From: Mycoplasma sp. CAG:877
GTDB lineage: Bacteria > Bacillota_I > Bacilli_A > RF39 > UBA660
Length of the DNA stretch: 42,539 nucleotides
Reading direction: 5' to 3'
Assembly (NCBI GenBank): GCA_000433455.1
Contig: HF992493.1
Coordinates: forward strand, 1-42,539
Both the position numbers and the translations under genes were made by a program. Each line of letters opens with the position of its first letter. Position 1 is the first letter of the stretch. Below the pieces are notes generated by a model. That model saw only the letters and a list, made by a program, of their open reading frames with translations. It searched no databases and had not been told where the DNA came from. Shown in pieces: positions 32,374 to 40,559 of the stretch.

Positions 32374-33120
32374 TTGAAAATAGAAAAATTTAAGAAAATG
32401 GCTAATGGTCGTTATCAATTGTCTTTAGATAATGGTAATATTTTACAGTTATATGAAGAAGTTATTTTAAAGTATGAGTTACTTTTAAAAAAGAAGATTG
32501 ATAGTAAAGATATTGTTGAAATAGGAGAATACAATGTTGAATGGGATGTTTACTATACAGCTTTAAAGTCTTTGAAAAGTAGATTTAGAAGTTCTTATGA
32601 ATTACGTAAGTTATTACTTGATAAGGCATATCCTGTAGAACTTGTTGATAAAGCTATTAAAAAATTAGAAGAACAGAAATATTTAGATGATAGGAGTTTT
32701 ACTAAAGGATATATTAATAATCAGATTATTACTTCTTCTAAGGGACCTAATAGAATAATTAAAGATTTAGGTACTAAGGGAATTGATAAGAGTATTATTT
32801 ATGATGAGATTGATGTTTTTGATGAGGAAATACAAAAAGAAAAGATAAATAAAATTATTAATATTTCTATTAAGAGTAATCGTACTAGAGGTGGTATGGT
32901 TTTAAAGAATAAGATTGTTAATGATTTAGTTAATAATGGGTATTCTTATGAAGTTATACAGAAAGTTATTAATAATTATGAGTTTGGTAATGATAGTGCG
33001 GTTGCTAAGAGAGAATATGATAAGTTGTATAAAAGACTAAGTAGAAAATATTCTGGAAGGGAACTTGAGTATAAAATTAAGGAGAAACTTTATCAGAAAG
33101 GACTAAGTTATGAAGATTAA
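32374..33120 (+). CDS. recX: RecX regulatory protein
   Basis: RecX binds RecA filaments and modulates recombination. The 248 residues show three-helix repeats: SSYELRKLLLDKAYPVELVDKAIKKLEEQKYLDDRSFTKGYI (core SxxELRxxL...YxxxxVxxxIxxLxxxxYLDDxxF), a second repeat with KGPNRIIKDLGTKGID, and a final one ending KEKLYQKGLSYE. The start is TTG 32374, with AGGTGGTGG upstream. The end overlaps the next gene by 11 bases. It is not next to recA. Confidence 0.88.
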   Translation: MKIEKFKKMANGRYQLSLDNGNILQLYEEVILKYELLLKKKIDSKDIVEIGEYNVEWDVYYTALKSLKSRFRSSYELRKLLLDKAYPVELVDKAIKKLEEQKYLDDRSFTKGYINNQIITSSKGPNRIIKDLGTKGIDKSIIYDEIDVFDEEIQKEKINKIINISIKSNRTRGGMVLKNKIVNDLVNNGYSYEVIQKVINNYEFGNDSAVAKREYDKLYKRLSRKYSGRELEYKIKEKLYQKGLSYED

Positions 33121-34534
33121 GAAGTTTATTAAGAAAAATTCAATGACTTTGTTGCTGGGGTTTTTAATATTTTCTTTTGTATTGACATTGGCAGTTTCTA
33201 TTTGTATTGATACAGATTTCTTTTGGCATATTAAAGCTGGAGAATATATGAGTAAACATGGAGTTTTAACTAAAGACGTATTTTCTTGGTATATGTATGG
33301 AAAGAGTTGGATGTCACATGAGTGGTTATTTGAAATTATTATTTATAATTTGAATAAGTTATTAGGAAATAGCTTTTATTTTATTTTTCCATTTGTATGT
33401 ATAAGTATTTTAGAATTAATATTTTTCAATTATAATAAAAGTAAGTATTTAAAGAATGTACCTTTTACTTTAATATGGATTGTTTTTAGTCTTATCTTTG
33501 TCTTTTTTATTCAAATACGTCCACATCTAGTTAGTTATATATTTTTAGCTTTAACTATTTGGTTTTTATATGACTTATATAAAAATGAGGAGGATAAAAA
33601 GATATATTTTTTACCATTAATTTCTATTATTTGGGCTAATGTCCATGGTGGTTCTAGTAACTTAGGATATATATTTTGTTTTATATTTTTGATTACTGGT
33701 TTATTCTCGTTTAACTTTTCAAAAATTGAGGCTAAGAGAATTAATAAGAAACAGATTGTTAAGTACTTGGTTGCAATGATTTTATCTATGGGTGCTGTTT
33801 GTATAAATGTTCATGGTTTTAAAATGTTTTTATATCCATATCAAAATATGGGAGATACTTTGATGCTTTCTAATATTATGGAATGGTTTCCAACTGTACT
33901 TAGTGATGCTAGTCATTATCCATATTTTATATTAGTGGTATTTATATTATTTGTATTTATTTTTAGTAAGAGAAAAATACAGTTTATTGATTTTGTATTA
34001 TTTGGTATTTCTTTATTTTTAGGACTTAAAAGTATTAGATTTTGGCCTTTTACGTATATAATTATGAACTTTGTTGTTTTTGATTATGTTGGTAAGAGAA
34101 AAATAGATAAGAATACTGGCTTGGGTATTTTGTTACTAGCTTGTTCTTTAGTGTTATTTTGTATAAATAATTTTCCAAAGCTATCTCTTTCTGCTGATTT
34201 ATTAGATGATAAGGTTATAACTATTTTGAAAGATGTAAAATCAAAAAGACTTTATAATATGTATGATTATGGTGGAATATTAATTTATAACGATATAAAA
34301 GTATTTGTTGATGGTAGAGCAGATTTGTATTCTAAATATAATTATAAAGATTATTTGGATATGACAGCTTTAAAGGGAGATTATCCTAAACTTATTGATA
34401 AGTATGATTTTGATTATTTATTAGTTTCAAATAAGCAACAGATAAATACGTATTTAAAATATAGTGATAAGCATGAACTTATATATGAGAATAAAGATAA
34501 AGGTTTTACTTTATATAGGACTATAGAAAAGTAG
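33110..34534 (+). CDS. GT-C-like multi-pass membrane protein
   Basis: A 474-residue membrane protein with about ten hydrophobic segments. Near the start DTDFFWHIKAGEYM (about 32-45) matches the D-x-D-x-W/F-W-H-x-x-x-G motif of GT-C-fold membrane proteins, followed by SHEWLFE. The C-terminal part outside the membrane has NMYDYGGILIYNDIKVFVDGRADLY (core YGG.LI......VF.DGRADLY), also typical of this group. Such proteins are often annotated as putative glycosyl- or mannosyltransferases, but the substrate is unknown. It starts within the end of recX (AAAGGA upstream) and is probably coupled to it. Confidence 0.75.
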   Translation: MKIKKFIKKNSMTLLLGFLIFSFVLTLAVSICIDTDFFWHIKAGEYMSKHGVLTKDVFSWYMYGKSWMSHEWLFEIIIYNLNKLLGNSFYFIFPFVCISILELIFFNYNKSKYLKNVPFTLIWIVFSLIFVFFIQIRPHLVSYIFLALTIWFLYDLYKNEEDKKIYFLPLISIIWANVHGGSSNLGYIFCFIFLITGLFSFNFSKIEAKRINKKQIVKYLVAMILSMGAVCINVHGFKMFLYPYQNMGDTLMLSNIMEWFPTVLSDASHYPYFILVVFILFVFIFSKRKIQFIDFVLFGISLFLGLKSIRFWPFTYIIMNFVVFDYVGKRKIDKNTGLGILLLACSLVLFCINNFPKLSLSADLLDDKVITILKDVKSKRLYNMYDYGGILIYNDIKVFVDGRADLYSKYNYKDYLDMTALKGDYPKLIDKYDFDYLLVSNKQQINTYLKYSDKHELIYENKDKGFTLYRTIEK

Positions 34535-34540
34535 GTATAA

Positions 34541-34571
34541 AAAAACATTTCTAATATTTAGAAATGTTTTT
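34541..34571. terminator. Bidirectional terminator between the GT-C-like gene and prsA
   Basis: AAAAACATTTCTAA and TTAGAAATGTTTTT form a perfect 14-bp stem with a TAT loop between convergent genes. Confidence 0.92.
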
Positions 34572-34574
34572 GTT

Positions 34575-35579
34575 TTAGTTTGATGAAGATGATTTAGCGT
34601 TTTCAATTAACTTGTCCATGTAATCATTATATTGTTTTTTTAATGAATCATCGTTCCAAGTTATTTTTTTGCTTTCTCTATATTTTACTAAAGTTTGATA
34701 ATATAGAGATTTATCATCAGATAATTTTTGAGCTGTTAATTTTTCTTTTATGTCTGATTTAACATCTTTTAGTTCTGCTTTATCTTTTTGATCTACTCTT
34801 AAAATTATATGATAACCAAATTTTGTTTTAACTGGTTCTTTTGTATATTCACCATTCTTTAAGTCTCTTACGGCTTTAGAAAATTCATCAACCATATCAC
34901 TTGGTTGGAAATATCCTAAGTCTCCACCTTTTTCTTTATTTGATTCATCAGTTGAGTATTTTTTTGCTAGTTTAGAAAAATCTTTTCCTTCATCCAATTG
35001 TTTAATAATGTTTTTTGCTTGTTCTAAAGCCTTTTTTTCAGCTTTTTCTTTTTCTTCTGTAGTAGCATCATCTGAAGCATCTACAGATATTAAGATATGA
35101 CTAGCTCTAATGTCACCATAAATATTATCATTGTAATAGTCTTTAATTTCTTTATCAGTTAAATTTGTACTGATATAATCTTTTACGGCTCTGTTTCTTT
35201 TGTATTCTAGTCTTAACATTTCTTCTAATTCTTTTTCAGAATCAACTCCAAAATATTGTTTTAGAACACTTAAATATGTCTCTTCGTTACTACCATAATT
35301 CTTTTTCATTTGAGATATTTGATTTTCAACAGCTTTATTTTCTTCATCATCTGTTTGATAAGTCTTGTCTAATAGTTTGTGATCAATCATATCTATTAGA
35401 GTTGCGATATTATCATCTTTTATTTCTTCATAGTATTCTGTTGCGGTTATTTTTTCGTCTTTTACAGATACAGCAACTTCAGCTCCATCTTTTAATTCGG
35501 CTTTTTTACCACAACCAGTAAACATTAAAGTAATGGCTACTAAAAAAGATAGAGTTAATATTAATTTATTCTTTTTCAT
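34575..35579 (-). CDS. prsA: PrsA-type foldase lipoprotein (peptidylprolyl isomerase)
   Basis: PrsA is a lipid-anchored parvulin that folds secreted proteins outside the membrane. The protein (about 334 residues) has a lipoprotein signal MKKNKLILTL...LMFTGC with the lipobox Cys about residue 23. An N-terminal SurA-like part follows, then the parvulin domain (about 160-265) with IRASHILIS, FSKLAKKYSTDESNKEKGGDLGYF (core FxxLAxxYSxD...GGDLG) and FGYHIILRV. The last 60 residues are charged and helical. Start ATG 35579 is chosen because AGGAGG lies upstream and the signal peptide begins there; an extension to 35633 lacks a site. Confidence 0.94.
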   Translation of the reverse strand: MKKNKLILTLSFLVAITLMFTGCGKKAELKDGAEVAVSVKDEKITATEYYEEIKDDNIATLIDMIDHKLLDKTYQTDDEENKAVENQISQMKKNYGSNEETYLSVLKQYFGVDSEKELEEMLRLEYKRNRAVKDYISTNLTDKEIKDYYNDNIYGDIRASHILISVDASDDATTEEKEKAEKKALEQAKNIIKQLDEGKDFSKLAKKYSTDESNKEKGGDLGYFQPSDMVDEFSKAVRDLKNGEYTKEPVKTKFGYHIILRVDQKDKAELKDVKSDIKEKLTAQKLSDDKSLYYQTLVKYRESKKITWNDDSLKKQYNDYMDKLIENAKSSSSN

Positions 35580-35604
35580 ATATTTTCCTCCTGTATACTT
35601 ATTT

Positions 35605-35633
35605 ATAATAACAAAAAAAATGATTTCGTGCAA
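35605..35633 (-). promoter_or_regulatory. Sigma-A promoter of prsA
   Basis: On the minus strand TTGCAC (35633-35628), a 17-base spacer and TATTAT (35610-35605) lie 26 bases before the prsA start. Confidence 0.65.
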
Positions 35634-35653
35634 TAAATATGATAGATATAATC

Positions 35654-35681
35654 ACACAAATCGATGTTTTGCCATAGAATA
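35654..35681 (+). promoter_or_regulatory. Sigma-K-like promoter of the microprotein genes
   Basis: GCCATAGAATA (-10 core 35673-35681) fits the sigma-K consensus GNCATANNNTA exactly, and AC dinucleotides lie 15 and 17 bases upstream (35656 and 35654), where the -35 AC is expected. The start codon is 31 bases downstream. Confidence 0.6.
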
Positions 35682-35711
35682 AATTGAAAGTAAAAAAAAG
35701 GAGGAAAAAGT

Positions 35712-35792
35712 ATGAATAACTGTGTATCTTCTTCAGCTATCATTTTAGTATTATTTATTCTTTTAATTATCATTTTAGGTGCTTATATTTAA
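35712..35792 (+). CDS. YjcZ-like sporulation microprotein, 26 residues
   Basis: The protein starts MNNCVSSSAI and is otherwise one hydrophobic helix ending LIIILGAYI. This follows the YjcZ/sporulation-peptide pattern F-x-L-I-V-V-L-F-I-L-L-x-I-x-G-A-x-x seen in spore-forming Bacilli, usually 25-50 residues. AAGGAGGAAA precedes ATG 35712. It is the first gene behind a sigma-K-like promoter and has a similar neighbour 14 bases downstream. A role in the spore coat or outer forespore membrane is inference. Confidence 0.75.
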   Translation: MNNCVSSSAIILVLFILLIIILGAYI

Positions 35793-35806
35793 GGAGGTGT
35801 ATCTAA

Positions 35807-35923
35807 ATGTCTTGTCCTGAAAATAATACTGTAACTAATTGCAGAAAAGGCAATGGTTATGTAATAATAATTATACTTTATATATTACTTGCTATTATAC
35901 TTGGCGGAATCATTGCTTATTAA
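35807..35923 (+). CDS. Second YjcZ-like microprotein, 38 residues
   Basis: The protein has a polar, Cys-containing start MSCPENNTVTNCRKGNG and one hydrophobic helix ending LAIILGGIIAY, similar to its upstream neighbour. AAGGAGG (35791-35797) overlaps the stop codon of the first microprotein, so the two are coupled. A T-rich hairpin-like region follows (about 35930-35960: AGGTAAGAATTATTT and TTCTTATCTTT). Confidence 0.72.
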   Translation: MSCPENNTVTNCRKGNGYVIIIILYILLAIILGGIIAY

Positions 35924-35931
35924 TTTTTAGA

Positions 35932-35960
35932 GGTAAGAATTATTTATTCTTATCTTTTTT
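35932..35960 (+). terminator. Probable terminator after the microprotein genes
   Basis: AGGTAAGAAT and ATTCTTATCTT-like arms pair around a short loop, followed by a T run before the next gene. Confidence 0.7.
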
Positions 35961-35993
35961 TTATTTTTGGTAATACTAATAAGGGTGATTTAT

Positions 35994-36500
35994 ATGTATT
36001 ATTTAAATATGTTTTTTATATGTTCAATGCTTGGATACGTGATGGAGACTTTTTTAAAGTGCTTTTTCTTTAAGTCGATGAATAATGGTATTTTATTTGG
36101 ACCTTGGATTCCTATATATGGGTTTGGGGCTATAATAATAGTTTTTATTACGGATTATGTATTTAAAAAAAGTGGACTTAGTAGGCTTAATAGAGTAGTT
36201 AAAATAATTATTACAGTATTGTTATCAGTTAGTATTTTAACATTTATGGAGTGGAGTGCAGGTAATTTGATAGAGTTATTATTGGGAAAGGTGTTTTGGG
36301 ATTATAGTGATTTAAAATATAATTTTGGACATTATATTGCTTTAGAGATTAGTTTAGTATGGGGAGTATTTATACTTATCTTTATGTATGTATTAAGACC
36401 TTTAATAGATAAGTTTATAAAAAAAATACCAAGATTTATTAGTTACTTGGTACTTGTTTTATTTATTATTGATTGTATTCTTACTTGTTTTCTAGTTTAG
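35994..36500 (+). CDS. CmpB-like multi-pass membrane protein (putative ABC-transporter type IV, PF06541-like)
   Basis: A membrane protein of about 168 residues with five hydrophobic segments. The start YLNMFFICSMLGYVMETF and the segment NGILFGPWIPIYGFGA (core GFL.GPW.PIYG.G) with FMEWSAGNLIELLLGKVFWDYSDLKYNFGHYI (core E...G...E...G...WDYS......G.I) are the hallmark of the CmpB family common in Bacillota. Its transport role is unproven. Start ATG 35994 has AAGGGTGAT upstream. Its last 20 bases overlap the end of the convergent HIT gene. Confidence 0.82.
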   Translation: MYYLNMFFICSMLGYVMETFLKCFFFKSMNNGILFGPWIPIYGFGAIIIVFITDYVFKKSGLSRLNRVVKIIITVLLSVSILTFMEWSAGNLIELLLGKVFWDYSDLKYNFGHYIALEISLVWGVFILIFMYVLRPLIDKFIKKIPRFISYLVLVLFIIDCILTCFLV

Positions 36501-36879
36501 AAAATATTTCTTCTACTGGTAGAAGTTTAGACTCATCGTAAGTAAAATCTGAATTATCATTAGGATATCTTGGTATTAGATGAATATGAAAATGTTTAAT
36601 TTCTTGACCAAGATCATTATTTTCAGCAATAGTTAGTCCTTCACAGGCAAGGCTTTCCTTTAATAATGGATATAGAGTTTCTCTAGTTACTTTTAGACTG
36701 TGAGTTACTATTTTTTCATCAATATCTAAAATATTAGTATAATGTTCTTTTGGAATTATAAGTAAGTGTCCATTAGTATTAGGATTTATATTCATTATAA
36801 CTTTAATTAAATCATCTTCATATACTGTTCTTGATGGTATTTCTCCTTTAATAATTTTACAAAATAGGCAATCTGTCAT
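36481..36879 (-). CDS. hit: HIT-family nucleotide hydrolase
   Basis: A histidine triad protein of 132 residues, which hydrolyses nucleoside phosphoramidates or similar. It starts MTDCLFCKIIKGEIPS with the C-x2-C zinc-type pair, has NTNGHLLIIPKEH and ends with the active-site HFHIHLIPR (H-x-H-x-H, about residues 98-102). Length and order are typical of HinT/Hit. GGAGG precedes the start and overlaps the end of the upstream unknown gene, so the two are cotranscribed. It converges on the CmpB-like gene with a 20-base overlap of coding ends. Confidence 0.93.
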   Translation of the reverse strand: MTDCLFCKIIKGEIPSRTVYEDDLIKVIMNINPNTNGHLLIIPKEHYTNILDIDEKIVTHSLKVTRETLYPLLKESLACEGLTIAENNDLGQEIKHFHIHLIPRYPNDNSDFTYDESKLLPVEEIFSKLENK

Positions 36880-36889
36880 AGTGTCCTCC

Positions 36890-37645
36890 TTAATTAAAAT
36901 ATTTGTATGTGATATTATTTTGTTTTAATAATTCACTGTTTTCATTCTTTATTATATCACTAATTATAGAACTTAAAAGAGTAGAATTTTCAATTATTTC
37001 TGTGGTTAGATTAGATATTTTTACAGATTTTGTAGCATCTTTAGAATTTATTATGGTTATATTATAACTTTTTGGTGTTAAATTTTCTTCTTTTAAATTG
37101 TTGTTTAGTTTTATAATTTTAGAACCAATGTCATTAGTGTTCCATTTTGAAGTAAAGGTTGTTTCTAGGGTGTATATTTTTAATGACTTTAAATCATTCT
37201 TTAATATTAGATTGTCCTGTATTTGTTTAGAGTATTCATCTAATGACTTAGACATTATAATATTAAAGTCTTGATTATATTTATTTTTTAGTTCGTCTTC
37301 TATCTTTTTGGTTATAGAGTTTAAGAGAGTTTTACCTTGTTTATAATCTTTTTCGTAAGTATCAGTTATTTTTTTATTGTCATATAATATATTGAAGTAG
37401 AGGTTTTTGTTTTTTTTAGCAGTTACTTTCAAATTATATTTAGTTTTACTATAGATTGTTGTGCCAATATCAAAATCATTATATTCATCTTTATATTCAG
37501 TTTTTAAATAATCTATAAGTTTTTTTTCTATTTTTGGAGCAAAGTAAGGAGCAGACTTTTCGTTTAAAATTATTACTCCAAATGAAACAAAAATAATAAA
37601 TGTAAAGATGGCCATACTTAGTGTTAATTTTTTTTGTTCTTTCAT
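36890..37645 (-). CDS. Unknown single-pass membrane-anchored protein
   Basis: A 251-residue protein with one N-terminal hydrophobic segment (about 9-27) and then about 220 Lys/Asn/Ile-rich residues, presumably outside the membrane. The body looks like two alternating alpha/beta repeats, since an LN-x-x-x-x-K-x-I-x-x-x-L-type pattern occurs near residues 106-120. I do not recognise the family. Start ATG 37645 has GGTGAT upstream. The HIT gene follows 10 bases after the stop. Confidence 0.72.
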   Translation of the reverse strand: MKEQKKLTLSMAIFTFIIFVSFGVIILNEKSAPYFAPKIEKKLIDYLKTEYKDEYNDFDIGTTIYSKTKYNLKVTAKKNKNLYFNILYDNKKITDTYEKDYKQGKTLLNSITKKIEDELKNKYNQDFNIIMSKSLDEYSKQIQDNLILKNDLKSLKIYTLETTFTSKWNTNDIGSKIIKLNNNLKEENLTPKSYNITIINSKDATKSVKISNLTTEIIENSTLLSSIISDIIKNENSELLKQNNITYKYFN

Positions 37646-37755
37646 ATAATCACCTTGTATATATTTTATATTAATATTTGGAAATTGGCAAATTTATGAG
37701 AAAATTTGATGAATTTTATGATTTGTGGTATTTTTTAGTAGGAGGTAGGTAATTA

Positions 37756-38253
37756 ATGGAAGTTTTATATGGTAATATGAATGGGCTTAGTTTTGCTATT
37801 TCGCCTGTTGTTAAATTTAGGGAGACTTATATTGGTCCTTATATACTTCAAGGAGATGAAGTAAAATTTGGAAAGGATGCGCCAATAGAAGAGGAAATTA
37901 AAAATAATGAAAATGTTTTAGGATATGTTGTTAGGACTAAGACTACACAATTAGATGAGGTTGGATATACTATTCCAATATTTGTTGATAATTATTTCTT
38001 GATTGGAGAGGAAAAAAGGAATGGTTTAAAGAGATGTAATAGTATTTTTAAACTTGAATCAGGAGATTTATTTCAAGTAGGAGATCCTAATTCACACATT
38101 GATAATTATGGAGTAAGAGTTATTTGTTGTGGGAGTAGAGAAAAATTACTTACTACATTTTTAAGACTAAAACATAATGTTTTTGATTACTTAGCTGATG
38201 GAAATGGTTTTCGTGAATTTCCAAAACAATTCGTTAAAAAGAATTTAGATTAG
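37756..38253 (+). CDS. Unknown 165-residue protein
   Basis: A soluble-looking protein, probably beta-rich, with short motifs such as YIGPYILQGDEVKFG, GYVVRTKTTQ and YGVRVICCGSREKL (CC pair). No membrane segment, signal or known motif is seen. AGGAGGT lies before ATG 37756. A terminator follows, so it is its own unit. I cannot assign a role. Confidence 0.7.
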   Translation: MEVLYGNMNGLSFAISPVVKFRETYIGPYILQGDEVKFGKDAPIEEEIKNNENVLGYVVRTKTTQLDEVGYTIPIFVDNYFLIGEEKRNGLKRCNSIFKLESGDLFQVGDPNSHIDNYGVRVICCGSREKLLTTFLRLKHNVFDYLADGNGFREFPKQFVKKNLD

Positions 38254-38277
38254 ACTTTTAGATAAGTCTTTTTTTTT
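38252..38277 (+). terminator. Terminator after the 37756 gene
   Basis: AGACTT and AAGTCT form a 6-bp stem with a 6-base loop, followed by a run of nine T residues. Confidence 0.72.
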
Positions 38278-38295
38278 GGAAAAAATTTATTGTTT

Positions 38296-38325
38296 TGTTA
38301 AGTAATTTATGCTATCATTATAATG
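38296..38325 (+). promoter_or_regulatory. Sigma-A promoter of the 38351 gene
   Basis: TTGTTA (38296-38301), an 18-base spacer and perfect TATAAT (38320-38325), 25 bases before the start codon. Confidence 0.6.
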
Positions 38326-38350
38326 AGAAGAATATAGGTGGTGTTGGATT

Positions 38351-39697
38351 ATGATGCAAGTTCAAAAAGGACAGGTAAAATATAAAGATCGTACAGATAT
38401 TATTTGCACATATGGTGTTGTTGATAATGGTAAACAATATTACTTTTTAGATGGTGAAAAGCTTGGAAAAGGGCGAATTGTAGCTTCTACAGCTTTGGTT
38501 GAAGCAATTGATCCGATGGTATCTGCTTCTAATATAGGTGTTATTGATAGTGATGGAAATGTAATTATTCCATTTGAATATAAAGCAATTAAGCCAGTAG
38601 CTGATAAGGCAATGATAGTTGAACTTGTAAATCCTATTACTCCTAGTGTAATAGAGGCAGCAGGTTTAAGAAAAGAGCCATTAGCTGCTACTAGACTTGT
38701 AACTACACCAGCTACTATAAAAGAAAAAGTTAATGCTAAAATGGGTCCTGGTGGAAGATTCCTTTTTAATGATCAATTTTCTGAAGCTAGTGTTTATGAT
38801 TTAGATGGTAAGAATTTATTAGATGATAAATTATATAGTTTTATTGGTTATAATAATGATACTTTGTATTTAGCAACTAATACTCCAAATACTGATGTTT
38901 TGACATATTCTTTTGGTGGTAAGAGTGATGTTGATGTAATAGATACAGTTGAGGATACGCTTGACGTTAAAGAAATGAGTGTTCCAACTGAGGTTATAGA
39001 TGAGGCTTTAAGTGATGATGGTCATGAAGAAAATACTCTTCATCCAGTAGAGTTTAAGGAAGATAAATCTAATCTTGGAAGTCCAGATTTTCCAGATGTT
39101 CCTATCGAAGAAGTTAATGATAGTGATGAGGTTAGGGAAGATGAAAAGTTTGATTTAGAAGAAGAAAAGAGTTTTTCATTACCAAAAGTTGAAAATGATA
39201 CAGTTGTTAAAACTCCTGTATTTAAACCAAATCCAGTTTCATTATTTAAAGGAATAGAAATTGAAGAAGATGGTAGGGATCTTCCTATTGAAAATGATAA
39301 CAAAAAAGATTCATTTTTTAGTAGTAGTTTAGTTGATAATATGCCGGTTGTTGATGATAGTATAATTGAAGATACAGCGACAGTTATGTCTGGATTAATT
39401 GATCAAAATAGAAGACAAAAGAAAATTATTGCTGAAAGAGAAAAACAAATAGATGGTTTATTAGATTTCAAGAGAAAAGCTTTTGGGGAGAATAAAACAT
39501 TAGTTGAGAATAATGAATCTTTAAAGAAAAAGGTTAGAGTACTAGAAAAAGAGTCTTTATCTAGTAATGAAAAGATTGCTGAGTTAGAAAGAGAAATTCA
39601 GAAATTAAAATCACAAGTAGCTGGTAAAGATGACTTAGCTAAATTAATAGCTGATGCTAAGAATTTATTAGGAGATAATTCAGATATTGAAGATTAG
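38351..39697 (+). CDS. Unknown protein with WG-like segment, acidic linker and C-terminal coiled coil
   Basis: A 448-residue soluble protein in three parts. The N-terminal part (1-190) is beta-rich and contains IGVIDSDGNVIIPFEYKAI (about 60-78), similar to a single WG repeat (G-x-I-D-x-x-G-x-x-V-I-P-x-x-Y-x-x-I). The middle (about 190-330) is strongly acidic and Ser/Val-rich, probably disordered. The C-terminal 100 residues form a coiled coil (EREKQIDGLLDFK, LKKKVRVLEKE, KIAELEREIQKLK). The layout suggests a scaffold or adaptor protein, which is inference. AGGTGGTG lies before the paired ATG codons 38351/38354. It has its own promoter and terminator. Confidence 0.75.
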   Translation: MMQVQKGQVKYKDRTDIICTYGVVDNGKQYYFLDGEKLGKGRIVASTALVEAIDPMVSASNIGVIDSDGNVIIPFEYKAIKPVADKAMIVELVNPITPSVIEAAGLRKEPLAATRLVTTPATIKEKVNAKMGPGGRFLFNDQFSEASVYDLDGKNLLDDKLYSFIGYNNDTLYLATNTPNTDVLTYSFGGKSDVDVIDTVEDTLDVKEMSVPTEVIDEALSDDGHEENTLHPVEFKEDKSNLGSPDFPDVPIEEVNDSDEVREDEKFDLEEEKSFSLPKVENDTVVKTPVFKPNPVSLFKGIEIEEDGRDLPIENDNKKDSFFSSSLVDNMPVVDDSIIEDTATVMSGLIDQNRRQKKIIAEREKQIDGLLDFKRKAFGENKTLVENNESLKKKVRVLEKESLSSNEKIAELEREIQKLKSQVAGKDDLAKLIADAKNLLGDNSDIED

Positions 39698-39702
39698 TAA
39701 TT

Positions 39703-39722
39703 AAAGAGCTTAGCTCTTTTTT
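39703..39722 (+). terminator. Terminator before the suf operon
   Basis: AAAGAGC and GCTCTTT form a perfect 7-bp stem with a TTA loop, followed by TTTT. Confidence 0.85.
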
Positions 39723-39760
39723 TCTTTTTATAATATTTTTCAACAAATTTCTAATAATTT

Positions 39761-39769
39761 TGGTATAAT
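39761..39769 (+). promoter_or_regulatory. Extended -10 promoter of the suf operon
   Basis: TGGTATAAT is an extended -10 element with a perfect TATAAT hexamer, 26 bases before the sufC start. The -35 region is weak (TCAACA, 18 bases upstream at most). Confidence 0.55.
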
Positions 39770-39794
39770 ATGTAGGTAGATGGAGATGAGGCAG

Positions 39795-40559
39795 ATGTTA
39801 GAAATTAAAAATTTATATGTAAATATAAAAAATAGTGATGTTCAAATACTTAAAGGTGTATTTTTAGATATAAAACCAGGTGAGGTACATGCAATAATGG
39901 GACCTAATGGAACTGGCAAAAGTACGCTTTCTAAAGCTATTATGGGAAACTATATGTATGATGTTGTTGATGGAGAGATTAACTTTAATGGCGAAGATAT
40001 AGTTAAATTGCCAGTATGTGATAGAGCTCGTAAGGGAATATTTCTTTGTATGCAAGATCCTACAGTGATTGATGGAGTTTCTAATAGTGAGTTTTTACGT
40101 ACGGCGATGGGAGAAGTAACTGGAGAAAAAGTAAATCTATATAGTTTTATTAAGAGTATGGAGACGGCTATGAAGGATGTAGAACTTGATAGTAGTATGT
40201 TACATAGATCACTTAATAAAGGTTTCTCTGGAGGAGAGAAGAAGAAAAACGAAATATTACAAATGATGATGTTGAAGCCTAAACTAATTATTTTAGATGA
40301 GTTAGATTCTGGACTTGATGTTGATAGTTTGAGAATAGTTTGTGAAAATATTAATAAATATTTAGAAGAAAATCCAGAAACATCTGTTTTAATAATTACA
40401 CATTATACAAGAGTTTTAAAATATATTAAACCTGATTATGTACATGTTATGAGAGATGGTAAGATTGTTAAGACTGGTACAATGGATTTGGCTTATGAAA
40501 TAGAAAAAAATGGATATAATGGTATTAATGTTATGATTGGAACTGATTCAAATGAGTAA
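39795..40559 (+). CDS. sufC: Fe-S cluster assembly ATPase SufC
   Basis: SufC is the ABC-type ATPase of the SufBCD scaffold that builds Fe-S clusters. The protein (about 254 residues) has Walker A GPNGTGKST (about 34-42), the Q-loop CMQDPT, the SufC-type signature FSGGEKKKNEI and Walker B LIILDELDSGLDVDSL, ending in HYTRVLKYIKPDYVHVM as in the family. ATG 39795 is preferred because GGAGATGAGG lies upstream; ATG 39780 adds five residues. It opens the suf operon and overlaps the sufD-like gene by 8 bases. Confidence 0.96.
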   Translation: MLEIKNLYVNIKNSDVQILKGVFLDIKPGEVHAIMGPNGTGKSTLSKAIMGNYMYDVVDGEINFNGEDIVKLPVCDRARKGIFLCMQDPTVIDGVSNSEFLRTAMGEVTGEKVNLYSFIKSMETAMKDVELDSSMLHRSLNKGFSGGEKKKNEILQMMMLKPKLIILDELDSGLDVDSLRIVCENINKYLEENPETSVLIITHYTRVLKYIKPDYVHVMRDGKIVKTGTMDLAYEIEKNGYNGINVMIGTDSNE

